Positions 8,245 to 17,818 are shown, counted from the first letter of the stretch. The stretch: DNA of 60,038 nt from Ruminococcus sp. (GCA_017458105.1 JAFTGC010000028.1:1-60038), one strand, 5' to 3'. Program-made: numbers and translations. Notes: a model not told the origin generated them from the sequence alone.

Positions 8245-9461
8245 GAACGCTTTTTGCGGATTACCGATGATGCAGGAATTTGTTTATCGGTTATCATTGT
8301 CAGTTTTTCCATTGCATGAGGTGCACTCTCTACACTTTCACCAAAGCGGTTTGTAAGACTAAGGCACTTAACCTCAAACGGAATCCCTGACGAAGGAAGT
8401 ACATCAAGAACATCGCCTACATAAAACTTATTACGCTGAGTAATTTCGGCTGTTGTGCCGTTACTATCCTCACATACAGCAACAATATCATAGTGACGAA
8501 TGTAACCTCCGTTAGAAGTCACCTGACCCGGCTCTTTGCCTAAGAAAAAGCCTGTGTTGTATTCCCTATGACTGATTTTTTCGAGTTCTTCTTTTATCCA
8601 CGGTTTAAGAATGTAATTTTCTTTTTCGGCAATATAATCATCTAGTGCATGGCGGTATGCGTTGGTTGTTACCGCACAATAATAGGCACTTTTTGCTCTG
8701 CCCTCAATTTTAAAAGACGAAATTCCACACTCCACAAGCTGAGGAATGTAATCAATCATACACATATCACGGCTGTTATAGAGGTATGTGCCGTGGTTGG
8801 TTTCTTCAACAGGGAAAAACTGCCCCTCACGGTTAGGCTCATATAGGTGATATTTCCACCTGCAAGGCTGAGCACAGTCGCCACGGTTTGCGTCCCTACC
8901 CGTCATATAACTGCTTATCAAACATCTTCCCGAGAATGAAACACACATTGCACCATGAACAAAACACTCAATTTCAAGTTCTCCGGGGATTTTTGCCCTG
9001 ATTTCAGCTATGTCATCAAAAGTCATTTCTCTTGCAAGAACGACCCTTGAAGCACCCATATTATACCATGCGTTTGCGGAATCAGAATTGACTATCCCTG
9101 CCTGTGTAGAAATGTGTCTTTCAACCTTAGGTGCATACTTTTTTGCAAGTTCAAACACGCCCAAATCGGCAATAATAAAGGCATCAACACCAATTTCCTG
9201 AGCGTATGACAAAAAATCCGGCAAAACCGCCATTTCGTTGTTTCTCGGCAAGGTGTTTATTGTTATATACAGCTTACTTCCATAAGAATTTGCAAGTTTA
9301 ACTGCCTGTTTCAGTTCGGCATCATCAAAGTTTTTTGAAGCGGTACGCATACCAAATTGCTTACCTGCAAGGTAAACTGCGTCAGCTCCGAATTTTAATG
9401 AGTTATTTATACACTCCATATCCCCGGCAGGAGATAGGATTTCAGGTCTTTGCATTATCAT
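8241..9461 (-). CDS. U32-family protein, TrhP/YrrO-like tRNA hydroxylation protein
   Basis: A 406-residue member of peptidase family U32. Characterised relatives (TrhP/RlhA, Bacillus YrrO) hydroxylate RNA, notably uridine 34 of tRNA, using prephenate, rather than acting as peptidases. The family signature is ECFVHGAMCVSFSGRCLIS. Cysteines in CVSFSGRC and DCAQPCRWKY probably bind an Fe-S cluster. The opening RPEILSPAGDMECI is typical. The start ATG overlaps the mltG stop (ATGA). The mltG-U32 order matches Bacillus mltG-yrrM-yrrN-yrrO with the middle genes missing. The choice of TrhP over other U32 paralogues rests on length and neighbours. Confidence 0.82.
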   Translation of the reverse strand: MIMQRPEILSPAGDMECINNSLKFGADAVYLAGKQFGMRTASKNFDDAELKQAVKLANSYGSKLYITINTLPRNNEMAVLPDFLSYAQEIGVDAFIIADLGVFELAKKYAPKVERHISTQAGIVNSDSANAWYNMGASRVVLAREMTFDDIAEIRAKIPGELEIECFVHGAMCVSFSGRCLISSYMTGRDANRGDCAQPCRWKYHLYEPNREGQFFPVEETNHGTYLYNSRDMCMIDYIPQLVECGISSFKIEGRAKSAYYCAVTTNAYRHALDDYIAEKENYILKPWIKEELEKISHREYNTGFFLGKEPGQVTSNGGYIRHYDIVAVCEDSNGTTAEITQRNKFYVGDVLDVLPSSGIPFEVKCLSLTNRFGESVESAPHAMEKLTMITDKQIPASSVIRKKRS

Positions 9462-10867
9462 AATACTCCCGCCAACGACATATTGTACTGATGCTCGTCA
9501 AAGCTTGAGGCGTAGTAAGCCTCACCTGTTTCCGAATTATGACAGAAGTAGTAGTAGTCAGTCTTTTTAGGGTTAATTGCTGCCTCTAAAGCTGCCTCTC
9601 CCGGATTACAGATAGGGCCAATCGGTAAACCAACAAAATTATAAGTATCATATGTGCTTTTGAAGTTTGAACCGCCCATAGACTTAGGTACAGACTTAGC
9701 ATCTCTGTAAGGATAGTAGACTGTTGAATCAAGACTGAGTTTTGAATAGTCATAGGCATTGCCCGAATTAAGTCTGTTATATAAGATTGAACTTACATAG
9801 TACATATCCTTCTCGTCAGCTGCTTCGGCCTGAATTAACGAGGCGATTGTAAGAATCTGATCAAAAGAATATCCGGTATCTTCGGCTCTTTCTTGGATTG
9901 AAACTTTATCACTGTAACCGTCAGCTTTGGCAAGAGTGTTTACATTCTTTTCGGCAAAGTTGCTCAACATTCTGCTGACTGTCATTGAAGGGTCTTCATT
10001 TTCATAGAATGTGTATGTGTCAGGATAAAGGTAACCCTCAAGCTTATAGTACCTTCCGTTGTCATTTGCCTTGCCCAGTTTTTTGATAAAGTCATATTTT
10101 TTGTCAAACTCATCACTGTTACACATATCAAGGAAGTCATCTTTATTTGATGTTACGCCTTTGTCTGCAAGCAAATCGGCAATTTCAACAATACTCATAC
10201 CCTCGGTAATCTGTACTGTAACAGTCTTTTCAACCTCATAAGGTTCTTCAAGATAACTTATAATAGCCTCATAGTCAAGGTTAGTCTTTATTGTAAAAGT
10301 ACCTGCCTCAAAATGATCTTCAGCCTTGACAACATGGGCATAAAGTTTGAAAAACTCAGGGTCATTTATAACCCCACTGCTCTCAAGCTTATTAACAATA
10401 TCTTCAAACTTGTCCTCTTTGGCTATTTTGATTTTAACCTGATTATCTTCAGGACGGGAAATAGCAAGCATATCATTTATACCTGTAAGAAGATATTTTG
10501 AAAGCACCACACCAGCCATAACTACCATGATCAACCAAATAAGGGTGAAAACACGCTTATTCTTTTTTGCTTTGCGTTTTTCTCGCTTTTTAGCTTCCTT
10601 TTTTTGACGCTTGTCAGCTTTCTGCATATTTTTTTGAAGCTCTCTCCTGGTTTTACCGCCGCTGAAAGAGTTCAGCTCTTGACTGTCTGTTATCGGCGGA
10701 CTCGGTTTACGGTTATTATCCGTAGATTTTTTCCTCGGTTTTTCCGTATTGCTAAAATCTTTGTCAAGAACATTATCGTCAAGTTCAAGATGGAAGGACT
10801 CAACTTTTTTCTTTCTATCCTGCCTTAATTTCATTTCGTTGTCATTATATTCTCTGTTATTACTCAT
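9458..10867 (-). CDS. mltG: Endolytic transglycosylase MltG
   Basis: A 469-residue membrane-anchored YceG-family enzyme that cuts nascent peptidoglycan strands and sets glycan length. It starts with a long, lysine/arginine-rich cytoplasmic tail (residues 1-105), then one transmembrane helix (FTLIWLIMVVMAGVVLSKYL). LysM-like and catalytic extracellular domains follow. The catalytic region has ILTIASLIQAEAADEKDM, where the Glu in QAEA is the expected catalytic residue, then VSSILYNRLNSG and FVGLPIGPICNPG. The unusually long basic N-terminus is common in Firmicutes. It lies 13 bases after the cyclo-ligase gene. Confidence 0.93.
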   Translation of the reverse strand: MSNNREYNDNEMKLRQDRKKKVESFHLELDDNVLDKDFSNTEKPRKKSTDNNRKPSPPITDSQELNSFSGGKTRRELQKNMQKADKRQKKEAKKREKRKAKKNKRVFTLIWLIMVVMAGVVLSKYLLTGINDMLAISRPEDNQVKIKIAKEDKFEDIVNKLESSGVINDPEFFKLYAHVVKAEDHFEAGTFTIKTNLDYEAIISYLEEPYEVEKTVTVQITEGMSIVEIADLLADKGVTSNKDDFLDMCNSDEFDKKYDFIKKLGKANDNGRYYKLEGYLYPDTYTFYENEDPSMTVSRMLSNFAEKNVNTLAKADGYSDKVSIQERAEDTGYSFDQILTIASLIQAEAADEKDMYYVSSILYNRLNSGNAYDYSKLSLDSTVYYPYRDAKSVPKSMGGSNFKSTYDTYNFVGLPIGPICNPGEAALEAAINPKKTDYYYFCHNSETGEAYYASSFDEHQYNMSLAGVL

Positions 10868-10880
10868 AATGCACCTTCAA

Positions 10881-11474
10881 TCAGATGTTTCTGGTATATT
10901 TTTCAGTAATCAATATATCTATTTTACAGTCAGTTTCTTCAACCGGAATGTTAAACTTTACAAGGTTATGGTAGCAAAGTCCGATTTTTTTGCCGTTGTA
11001 TGTACTTAAAAATCTATCATAGTAACCTTTGCCATAACCTATCCTGTCACCGTTAGGACTAAAACCCAACCCGGGTGCAATCAAGATGCTTGTCCGAAAA
11101 TCCCGAACCTGTTTGCATTTTTTGGGGTCAGGCTCCATAATTCCGTAAGAACCTTTTACTAAGTCATTCAGATTTTTTACAAAGTAAAAATCAAGATTAT
11201 CACCATTGCACCTTGGCAGTGCAACCCGCTTGTGATTTGCAATAGCCGCATAAATCAGCGGAATTGTGTTTATTTCGCTATCTGTTCCAAAATAGCACAG
11301 CAAAATTCTTGCATTGTAGTAATCCTTTGTCATAAGCAAACGACTGATAATTTCTGTATCAGCAGAGTGCTTTTTATTTTCCGGGATATTTGCACGAATC
11401 TCTTTAAGTGCTTTACGAAGTTGATTTTTCTCTTCGGTTATACTAAGCTCTGAGTTATTTTTTAATTCGGACAT
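10881..11474 (-). CDS. 5-formyltetrahydrofolate cyclo-ligase
   Basis: A 197-residue cytoplasmic enzyme that converts 5-formyl-THF to 5,10-methenyl-THF using ATP, recycling an inhibitory folate. Family motifs are LRKALKEIRANIP at the N-terminus, the folate/ATP region LIAPGLGFSPNGDRIGYGKG, and YYDRFLSTY. It overlaps the DJ-1 gene by 13 bases, and its ribosome binding site is weak, which suggests coupled translation. ThyX, encoded earlier in the operon, consumes methylene-THF without oxidising it to dihydrofolate, so the pairing fits a folate theme. Confidence 0.92.
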   Translation of the reverse strand: MSELKNNSELSITEEKNQLRKALKEIRANIPENKKHSADTEIISRLLMTKDYYNARILLCYFGTDSEINTIPLIYAAIANHKRVALPRCNGDNLDFYFVKNLNDLVKGSYGIMEPDPKKCKQVRDFRTSILIAPGLGFSPNGDRIGYGKGYYDRFLSTYNGKKIGLCYHNLVKFNIPVEETDCKIDILITEKYTRNI

Positions 11475-12004
11475 TGCATAGAACCGTACACTTTCCGGGC
11501 AGTTTCTTCATCAGTCAGATTTTCAAGTAAAAGCTTACCGAACTGCAATGCTGCACCGGCACCCTTACCTGTTACTATGTTTTTATCCTGTGTCACAAAG
11601 TCGCCTGTGTACTCTGCACCTACAAGCTCTTTTTCAAAACCCGGAAAACAGGTTGCCTTTTTACCATTTAAAAAGCCGTTGTGACCCAAAATTGACGGTG
11701 CGGCACAAATTGCACCGATGAGAAGGTTATTTTTGTAAGCATATTCAAGTGCATGGTGAACCACGATTGAATCCTCCAGGTTTGTTGTGCCCGGCATACC
11801 TCCGGGTAAAATTACAGCCTCAACATCATCAAGGCGAACTTCGTTTTCCTCTATATCGGCAGTAATCTGTACTCCGTGACTGCCTGTAACTGTTTTGCCG
11901 CCAACACCAACGGTTGTTACCTTAACACCGCCCCTGCGAAGAATATCTAAAGGTGCCATTGCCTCAACTTCTTCTGTTCCGTTAGCAATAAATAAATATA
12001 CCAT
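11462..12004 (-). CDS. DJ-1/PfpI family protein (YajL-like)
   Basis: A 180-residue protein of the DJ-1/ThiJ/PfpI superfamily. It shows the fold's markers: MVYLFIANGTEEVEAMAPLD with the conserved acidic residue, VILPGGMPGTTNLE, and the nucleophile elbow GAICAAPSILG containing the conserved cysteine. Family members have been described as chaperones, glyoxalases or deglycases, and the exact activity is disputed. Close homologues in Clostridia usually sit in folate or thiamine gene neighbourhoods, as here next to the cyclo-ligase. A strong AAAGGAG precedes the ATG. Confidence 0.88.
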   Translation of the reverse strand: MVYLFIANGTEEVEAMAPLDILRRGGVKVTTVGVGGKTVTGSHGVQITADIEENEVRLDDVEAVILPGGMPGTTNLEDSIVVHHALEYAYKNNLLIGAICAAPSILGHNGFLNGKKATCFPGFEKELVGAEYTGDFVTQDKNIVTGKGAGAALQFGKLLLENLTDEETARKVYGSMQCPN

Positions 12005-12015
12005 AGTTATCTCCT

Positions 12016-12855
12016 TTACTGATTGCGAAGCCCAATGTAAGCCTCAGACAATTTATAATCCGATAAATATTTTAACATTCCGTCATTTAAAATCTGCTCG
12101 TTTTCAAAAATTTTATATGATGTAGGATAATTAAAATTAAAAGTCGCCGCATTTGTATTCTCAAGCAGTTCGCCAAGAAGTGCGTACAAATCACCTTCAT
12201 CTGCTGTAAGTTCAGAAATTGTACACTCACCGTATTTATCCTCTTTGACGATTGCGTAACCAGCTCCGCTGCAAACTGTGTAACCGCCGTAATGCCGTGT
12301 TGCAGCAACAGAATATTTTATGTACTCTATAGGAAATTTCAGTGAATTTTGCAAAAGCACTTTATTTCTGAGTTCATAAATACCATTTACACTCATTGAA
12401 ACGCAGAATCCGCCGTACTCGGCAACACGCATAAGCTCATCTCTTGAAACTGCGGCAAATTTTCTTTTGCACAATTTTGCGTAACCGAGCTTTTCATAAT
12501 AATGTTCAAAGCGTTCGTTTGCCGTAAACAGAAAAGAAATTTTATCTCCCCTATCACTTGCGTCTTCAAGACTGAAATCTATAAGGTTTTTCATTATTCC
12601 CTTGCAACGGTAATCGTTCAGCGTAGCTGCACCAAAAAGGTAGTGGCACTGCTGTCCGTCAACTGTACACGGTATTTGATATACGCAGGCTACGGGTTTT
12701 GAACCGTCGCAGGCCACATAAACCCTTGTTATTTTTTGAATGTTCTTCCAAAATGTTCTGAAACCCTTTGCTGTGTCATTAAAACAATCAATCCAAATTT
12801 TTTTAAGGGCTGAAACATCTTTAAATTCTCCGTACCGATAATCTATTTTACTCAT
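12016..12855 (-). CDS. GNAT family N-acetyltransferase (Eis-like layout)
   Basis: A 279-residue protein. The N-terminal half is a GNAT fold with the acetyl-CoA motif AATLNDYRCKGIMKNLI, a variant of R-x-x-G-x-G/A, followed by FLFTANERFEHYYEKLGYAKL, which is typical of motif B. The C-terminal part has no recognisable motif and may be a second, degenerate GNAT-like domain, as in Eis-type enzymes. The substrate is unknown. It overlaps tmk by eight bases and is followed 11 bases later by the DJ-1 gene, so it belongs to the thyX operon. Confidence 0.8.
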   Translation of the reverse strand: MSKIDYRYGEFKDVSALKKIWIDCFNDTAKGFRTFWKNIQKITRVYVACDGSKPVACVYQIPCTVDGQQCHYLFGAATLNDYRCKGIMKNLIDFSLEDASDRGDKISFLFTANERFEHYYEKLGYAKLCKRKFAAVSRDELMRVAEYGGFCVSMSVNGIYELRNKVLLQNSLKFPIEYIKYSVAATRHYGGYTVCSGAGYAIVKEDKYGECTISELTADEGDLYALLGELLENTNAATFNFNYPTSYKIFENEQILNDGMLKYLSDYKLSEAYIGLRNQ

Positions 12856-13522
12856 TCATCCACCAAAATGTCAGTAATTTATAAATTTCGTCAGAAATTG
12901 CTTCTATTGTTTTGGGTTCTCCTGCCTCGGCACAGGATATTGTTTTCCATCCGAGTTTATTTGCACAATAGTTTGCGGAGGTACGGCATCTTTCGAGAAA
13001 ATCCCTGTTTTTTTCGTGCAAATCTTTCTTATCTTCGTTGCCGTTGTAGCGTTTTGACAAAAGATTTTGACTAACCTCAGTAGGCATATCAAGATAAACT
13101 ACAACATCGGCACGGGGTACACCGAGCCGGTTATGTTCAAAATCATCAATCCAAAACAAAAATTCGTCATATTTTTCTTTTGGCAGTTTACTGATATGGT
13201 ACAATGGATTAGATGTGCTGTAACGGTCGCAAATAAATATTGTGCCGTTATCATAATCATTCTTCCAGTCACTCAAAAAAGAAGCAACACGGTCAACTGC
13301 ATAGAAAGCCGAGCAGGCATAAGGGTTGACATCGTCAGGATTGTCACCCAATTCACCGCCGAGGTACATTCTGACTAATGCGGAACTGTCGCTGTCATAA
13401 CGAGGGAAAGTCAGTTTTTTTACCTTTTTACCCTCTGCAAGCAGTCTTTGGTAGAGCAATTCAGCCTGAGTTGCCTTACCGCTGCCGTCAAGCCCTTCGA
13501 TAACAATGATTTTACCTGCCAT
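12848..13522 (-). CDS. tmk: Thymidylate kinase
   Basis: A 224-residue P-loop kinase that phosphorylates dTMP to dTDP. The P-loop reads [16 protein letters not shown], with alanine where most bacterial enzymes have threonine (GSGKTTQ). The substrate segment is [20 protein letters not shown], and [11 protein letters not shown] corresponds to the DRY motif. The lid region includes [16 protein letters not shown]. It overlaps thyX by 11 bases, so synthesis of dTMP and its phosphorylation are coupled in one transcript. The ribosome binding site is weak (GAGAG), consistent with coupling. Confidence 0.92.
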   Translation of the reverse strand: MAGKIIVIEGLDGSGKATQAELLYQRLLAEGKKVKKLTFPRYDSDSSALVRMYLGGELGDNPDDVNPYACSAFYAVDRVASFLSDWKNDYDNGTIFICDRYSTSNPLYHISKLPKEKYDEFLFWIDDFEHNRLGVPRADVVVYLDMPTEVSQNLLSKRYNGNEDKKDLHEKNRDFLERCRTSANYCANKLGWKTISCAEAGEPKTIEAISDEIYKLLTFWWMNE

Positions 13523-14312
13523 ATTTTTCTCTCATTTCTTTCATTTTTCCGCAGCTCATCTTACCTTCAGGACAAGGTCCAAACAAACAGGACGGTCCGC
13601 AGTTTTTGAACAAAGTAGGTGCAACCTTGATACAAAGCAAAAGCATTTGCTCGGCAACCTCACGGATTTCCCATTGTGCACGGTTGCAACAGCGATGTGC
13701 AAAAAAGTTATACAAGCTCCTCGCATTGAAAGTACATACAATCTTTGTTGTGCAGGCATTTGGCAGGACAAACCTGGCATCTTCGTTTGCCTTTTTAATA
13801 AAAGTGTTTAACTTAGCTTTATTCTCTGCCTTGAAATTATTGATAATCTCATCGTTGCTGCCCTGCAAATTTTCATTTTTAAACTGTTTTATATACTTAA
13901 CAACAAGGGCGTCACGGATTTTCCCGTAAGCCTCAGACTGCAGATCGATTACTTTTTTATATTCCTCATACGCTTCGGAGCAATCAGCAATTTCGGGAGG
14001 CGTAACAAATTCAAACTTTGAACCGTCAACATAACGCTGTGACTGCTGACTGTAAGAAGCGATTCTGTGGCGAACAAGCTGGTGTGAACAAGCACGGGAT
14101 ATACCTTCTATCCCAAAAGTAAATGATGCGTGTTCCACCGGGCTGCCATGACCGAGGTCACTTAGCATATTTAAAAATGAGGTGGTTTTATCCTCGGTAA
14201 GACCTTCCCTCAAGCTATCAATATCAGATGGCGAGTAGCACAGCTTTGCTGCCATTGCCACCGTTTGTTCTGGCATAGGCGTGTGTGCCAGCAGTGTTAC
14301 CTTAACTGCCAT
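13512..14312 (-). CDS. thyX: Flavin-dependent thymidylate synthase ThyX
   Basis: A 266-residue FAD enzyme that methylates dUMP to dTMP using methylene-THF and NADPH. It is unrelated to ThyA. The diagnostic ThyX motif RHR-x7-S is present in [19 protein letters not shown]. Other conserved parts are [19 protein letters not shown] and [21 protein letters not shown]. The start is ATG 14312 ([10 protein letters not shown]), seven bases after GGAGGT; an in-frame extension of ten codons upstream lacks a ribosome binding site. It is the first gene of a seven-gene operon with its own promoter. No thyA is seen in the window. Confidence 0.95.
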   Translation of the reverse strand: MAVKVTLLAHTPMPEQTVAMAAKLCYSPSDIDSLREGLTEDKTTSFLNMLSDLGHGSPVEHASFTFGIEGISRACSHQLVRHRIASYSQQSQRYVDGSKFEFVTPPEIADCSEAYEEYKKVIDLQSEAYGKIRDALVVKYIKQFKNENLQGSNDEIINNFKAENKAKLNTFIKKANEDARFVLPNACTTKIVCTFNARSLYNFFAHRCCNRAQWEIREVAEQMLLLCIKVAPTLFKNCGPSCLFGPCPEGKMSCGKMKEMREKYGR

Positions 14313-14350
14313 ATTTGCTACCTCCAAAACATACTTACACATTTTAAGGT

Positions 14351-14379
14351 ATTATATCATAAATATTTCAATATGTAAA
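14351..14379 (-). promoter_or_regulatory. Promoter of the thyX-tmk operon
   Basis: TTTACA (14374-14379) and TATAAT (14351-14356) with a 17-base spacer, reading into thyX about 30 bases downstream. It lies just past the ybbR terminator, which isolates the two units. Confidence 0.8.
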
Positions 14380-14388
14380 GCAAAAGAA

Positions 14389-14420
14389 AGGCTGTATCAA
14401 ATTAAAATTTGACACAACCT
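14389..14420 (-). terminator. Intrinsic terminator after cdaA-ybbR
   Basis: Fifteen-base-pair stem, including a few G-U pairs, closing on a two-base AT centre. On the minus strand it is followed by TTCTTTTGC. It lies about 50 bases after the ybbR stop. Confidence 0.75.
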
Positions 14421-14468
14421 CTCTAAAGTTAATATGAAACAACACTTTAAAATAAGTACATTATATAA

Positions 14469-15734
14469 TTACTTTTTAGATGTTTTAACAACTGCATTGT
14501 AACTGCCGTATATCCAACATCCGTTGACATCTTTTATTGTAAGTGTAAGAGCCATTTCTTTACTGCCTTCTGAAACCTCACTGTTTGTAAGGTCAACAAC
14601 TGCAGAAATATTAGAGTTTGACAGTTTTTTAAGCTGAGATTCAATTCCGTAAACCGTGACTTCCAATGATGAAGTTGTAACTTCGCCGTCATAAGCCTCA
14701 TCAAGCCCCTCTATATCAAAGTCAGAAATTGTCAAGGTCTTTTTCTTCATCGCACTTAAATCCATATTAACTTCTACGGTGTTGATGGAATTAATATCAA
14801 TGCAATTGTCAGGGAATTCAAGATTTTGCGTAAGTTTGTACTTTTTGTTTTGCAGAGTACTGAAATCTACCGCATCTGTATTGATTAATTTAACATTGGC
14901 AATATCTGCCGATTCACCTGCAACAGAAACCTTCGACGGAGAGATAGAATAATAATTTGACAGCTCTATACCTGTAGGTGCTCCCTGCGTCACAATATTA
15001 ACCCCTACATTTTTCATCTGGAGTACTTTTATTGTGGCAGTAACCTTTGACGGAGTTATAGTAACTGCATCGCTCGTATTGATAACTTCTCCAAACGAAT
15101 CCAGCAATTTAACTTTATACTCTTTTTTGACTGTTTCGGTAAGTTTGTTTTTTACTGTACCGCTGACAACTACGCTGTCAATCTGCTTTATCTCACTTTC
15201 CGGTCCTGAAATAGTGACCTCGTCATCACTAAGGAACACATTTCCATAGTAATAATCGGGAATTGTATAATTAATGTTATTCGTAATCTTTTTTGTAATC
15301 TCTCTTGTTCTGTCAAGTTTGATATAAATTGCACTTGGTGAAACGGAGTTGATTGTATAGTTGGAAATTCCGCCTGTTTTTTTAGCAACAAGGGAAAGCG
15401 TGTATGAACCTGCCGATGTAAGTGAATCGGTTTGTTCGGGTACAATCTGAATATCGTCCTTATCAAGCCTGCCGATTATCGAACGGTTACCTGTTACTGT
15501 TACGGAACCGACAAGGTCATCAGAGTTAAAAATTTCAAGACCTAAATCCTGTGCCTCATCCGGCAAAGTTATTGAAATAGGTATATCATTAACAACATAG
15601 CTGGTTTCTCCGTAGTCGCTCATATTAATATTCATCCAAATATTCAGAGAAACTACAACGGAAAGAATCACAAGAAAAATTTTATTTGAAAATAGCCTTG
15701 ACAAAAAGCCAACACTGTGTTTATTTTTTTTCAT
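14469..15734 (-). CDS. ybbR: YbbR-domain protein, CdaA regulator (CdaR)
   Basis: A 421-residue membrane-anchored protein with one N-terminal transmembrane helix (IFLVILSVVVSLNIWMNI) followed by YbbR repeats outside the membrane. In the family it binds CdaA and modulates c-di-AMP synthesis. Repeat hallmarks are NDIPISITLPDEAQDLGLEI near the start and several VSVAGES- or VTISGPES-type strand ends (residues about 180, 275). The start is ATG 15734 (MKKNKHSVGF), after AAAGGAGAGC; a longer in-frame extension upstream overlaps cdaA and has no ribosome binding site. It overlaps cdaA by 14 bases. The usual third gene, glmM, is missing, and a terminator follows. Confidence 0.9.
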   Translation of the reverse strand: MKKNKHSVGFLSRLFSNKIFLVILSVVVSLNIWMNINMSDYGETSYVVNDIPISITLPDEAQDLGLEIFNSDDLVGSVTVTGNRSIIGRLDKDDIQIVPEQTDSLTSAGSYTLSLVAKKTGGISNYTINSVSPSAIYIKLDRTREITKKITNNINYTIPDYYYGNVFLSDDEVTISGPESEIKQIDSVVVSGTVKNKLTETVKKEYKVKLLDSFGEVINTSDAVTITPSKVTATIKVLQMKNVGVNIVTQGAPTGIELSNYYSISPSKVSVAGESADIANVKLINTDAVDFSTLQNKKYKLTQNLEFPDNCIDINSINTVEVNMDLSAMKKKTLTISDFDIEGLDEAYDGEVTTSSLEVTVYGIESQLKKLSNSNISAVVDLTNSEVSEGSKEMALTLTIKDVNGCWIYGSYNAVVKTSKK

Positions 15735-16599
15735 CGTTTTTGCTCTCCTTTTCCGCAGAGAAAAAACCAAAAAATTTCTTCTTCTCCTTATTTGGCATAA
15801 GCCGGCGTTCAAGTTCCTCACGCAGAGTATCTCGGTCGTAATTTGTGGTAAGAGTACCGTTTTGGGCAATAGAAATTGCACCTGTTTCTTCCGAAACAAC
15901 TACCACAGTTGCATCGGAAACTTCACTTATACCAATGGACGCACGGTGCCTTGTACCAAGCTTCATATCAACATCTTCATTCCTTGAAGTAAGCGGAAGA
16001 ATACAGCCTGCGGACTTTATCCTGCCGTTGCTTATAATTACCGCCCCGTCGTGAAGCGGTGCTTTATTGAAGAATAAATTGCCGAGAATTGCCGTTGAAG
16101 TGTCTGCGTTAATTTCAACGCCTGTGTTGGCAATGTCAGAAAGTTTGGTTTTGTTCTCAAAAACAATGAGTGCACCTACTTTTTCACGACTGAAAATAAC
16201 AGCTGAATCAACAACATCATCAATCGCCTTACGCTGTGTTGTGAGCAACTCGTCCCTTATATTACGGTTAAAAACCTTAAGGTTTTTTATATTTTTTCTG
16301 CCCAGCTGTTCAAGTGCATTGCGGATTTCGGGCTGAAAAATAACCACAATGAGTATAACACCGAACTCAAACATAAGTCTGAGCAGGTTTTCCAGCATGA
16401 GCATATCCAAAAGGGTTGCAGCAAGATACGCAACAAGCAGAATCACTATACCCTTTACAAGCTGTTCCGCCCTTGTATCCCTAACCAACTTAAAAAGGCT
16501 GTAGACAATAAACGCAATTACAGCTATATCTATAAAGTCAACAAATCTAAAGGTATTTAACGTATTCAGCACGTTTTTGAAATATTCTGCGAAATTCAC
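15721..16599 (-). CDS. cdaA: Diadenylate cyclase CdaA
   Basis: A 292-residue membrane enzyme that condenses two ATP into c-di-AMP, a signal for potassium and osmotic control and cell-wall integrity. Three N-terminal helices (DIAVIAFIVYSLFKLV, VKGIVILLVAYLAATLL, FGVILIVVIFQPEI) precede the DAC domain. The catalytic motifs DGAVIISNGRIKSAGCILPL and GTRHRASIGISE are intact. The start chosen is GTG 16599 (VNFAEYFKNV), about ten bases after AAAGG and downstream of the promoter at 16652-16680. A TTG 27 codons upstream is less likely. It overlaps ybbR. Confidence 0.93.
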   Translation of the reverse strand: MNFAEYFKNVLNTLNTFRFVDFIDIAVIAFIVYSLFKLVRDTRAEQLVKGIVILLVAYLAATLLDMLMLENLLRLMFEFGVILIVVIFQPEIRNALEQLGRKNIKNLKVFNRNIRDELLTTQRKAIDDVVDSAVIFSREKVGALIVFENKTKLSDIANTGVEINADTSTAILGNLFFNKAPLHDGAVIISNGRIKSAGCILPLTSRNEDVDMKLGTRHRASIGISEVSDATVVVVSEETGAISIAQNGTLTTNYDRDTLREELERRLMPNKEKKKFFGFFSAEKESKNDEKK

Positions 16600-16651
16600 T
16601 GCAACCCAACCTTTCTTTTGTTCCTGTATATTTATGATATTTTGTTCTTTT

Positions 16652-16680
16652 ATTTTATCACATAATTTAACGCTTAGCAA
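16652..16680 (-). promoter_or_regulatory. Candidate promoter of cdaA-ybbR
   Basis: TTGCTA (16675-16680) and TAAAAT (16652-16657), 17 bases apart. The -35 box lies inside the 3' end of the cysteine desulfurase gene. The transcript would start near 16645 and favours the GTG start of cdaA. Confidence 0.6.
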
Positions 16681-17818
16681 GTAATTTAGGCGAGATGTTT
16701 TTAATTACATATATAAGCCTGTCAATTTCAAACCTGGTACTAAAAATTGACGGCACTACCCTTACTGTTCCGCTGTCGATTGTGTTCATAAATTTATGGG
16801 CAAACGGCGAGCAATGCAGACCGCCACGCACACATATTCCGTTATTATTTAGGACTCTTACAACCTCTTCGGAATGGATTTCGTCAATATTGAAAGACAA
16901 CACAGGAGCAGTTTTTTTAAACTCAAAGTTTTTATTATAGAGCTTGACAAAAGGCAGCTTACCGAGTTCATTATAAAGATGTTTTGCAAGGAAAAACTCG
17001 TGTTTATAGATATTCATTGTACCTCTTTTGCGTACAAAATCCACACCTGCACGAAGCCCTGCAATACCGTTAAGATTTTGTGTTCCGCTTTCAAAGCGTT
17101 CAGGAGGTTCATCGGGCTGCTGAGTATTAATTGAGTCTGTTCCTGTTCCTCCGAATAAAAGTGGTTTAAGCTCGGCATTGTTTATCAATAAAATTCCTGT
17201 TCCCATAGGTCCGTAAAGGCCTTTATGCCCAGATGTGCAGACAAAATCAAAGTCGCTGTTCTGCATATCTATTGGGAATACTCCTGCCGACTGAGCTGCA
17301 TCTATACATATTTTTATCCCGTAAAAATGGCACAAAGCACATATTCTTTCTATCGGGAATTTAAAACCAAAAACATTTGAAGCGTGCATACATACACATA
17401 ACTTTGTTTCAGGTTTGATTGCAGAACGAACATTGTCTATTATTTCATCAGGATCATCTGAATAATCAAAGACAGAGTAGCTTACACCTTTATTTTTAAG
17501 ATATTCCAGCGGTCTGACTACCGAATTATGCTCAAGAGATGAAATCACAACATGGTCGCCTTTTTTTAACATTCCAAAAATCACTGTATTAAGTGCCATT
17601 GTGCAGTTTAGCGTAAAAATTACATTGTCCTCTGAATTTGCATTAAAAAGTTTTTTTATTGATTTTCGACATTCATAAATTTCTGTGGCAGCCATAAGCG
17701 AAAGCCTGTGACCGCTGCGTCCGGGATTTGCACTGTACTTGTTGAAAGATTCGTTTACCTTCAGTTTTACCGACTGAGGCTTCGGAAAGGTTGTTGCACC
17801 GTTATCCAGATATATCAT
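16667..17818 (-). CDS. Cysteine desulfurase family protein (class V aminotransferase fold)
   Basis: A 383-residue PLP enzyme resembling SufS/Csd group II desulfurases, which take sulfur (or selenium) from cysteine (or selenocysteine). It opens IYLDNGATTFPKP. The PLP lysine is in TSGHKGLYGPMG, and the catalytic cysteine is in GICVRGGLHCSPFAH. It lacks the longer N-terminus of SufS. No sufU, iscU or suf genes are nearby. It overlaps a DUF3343 gene by four bases, and DUF3343 proteins have been proposed as sulfur/selenium carriers, so a small sulfur-transfer module is a reasonable inference. The exact acceptor is unknown. Confidence 0.85.
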   Translation of the reverse strand: MIYLDNGATTFPKPQSVKLKVNESFNKYSANPGRSGHRLSLMAATEIYECRKSIKKLFNANSEDNVIFTLNCTMALNTVIFGMLKKGDHVVISSLEHNSVVRPLEYLKNKGVSYSVFDYSDDPDEIIDNVRSAIKPETKLCVCMHASNVFGFKFPIERICALCHFYGIKICIDAAQSAGVFPIDMQNSDFDFVCTSGHKGLYGPMGTGILLINNAELKPLLFGGTGTDSINTQQPDEPPERFESGTQNLNGIAGLRAGVDFVRKRGTMNIYKHEFFLAKHLYNELGKLPFVKLYNKNFEFKKTAPVLSFNIDEIHSEEVVRVLNNNGICVRGGLHCSPFAHKFMNTIDSGTVRVVPSIFSTRFEIDRLIYVIKNISPKLLAKR

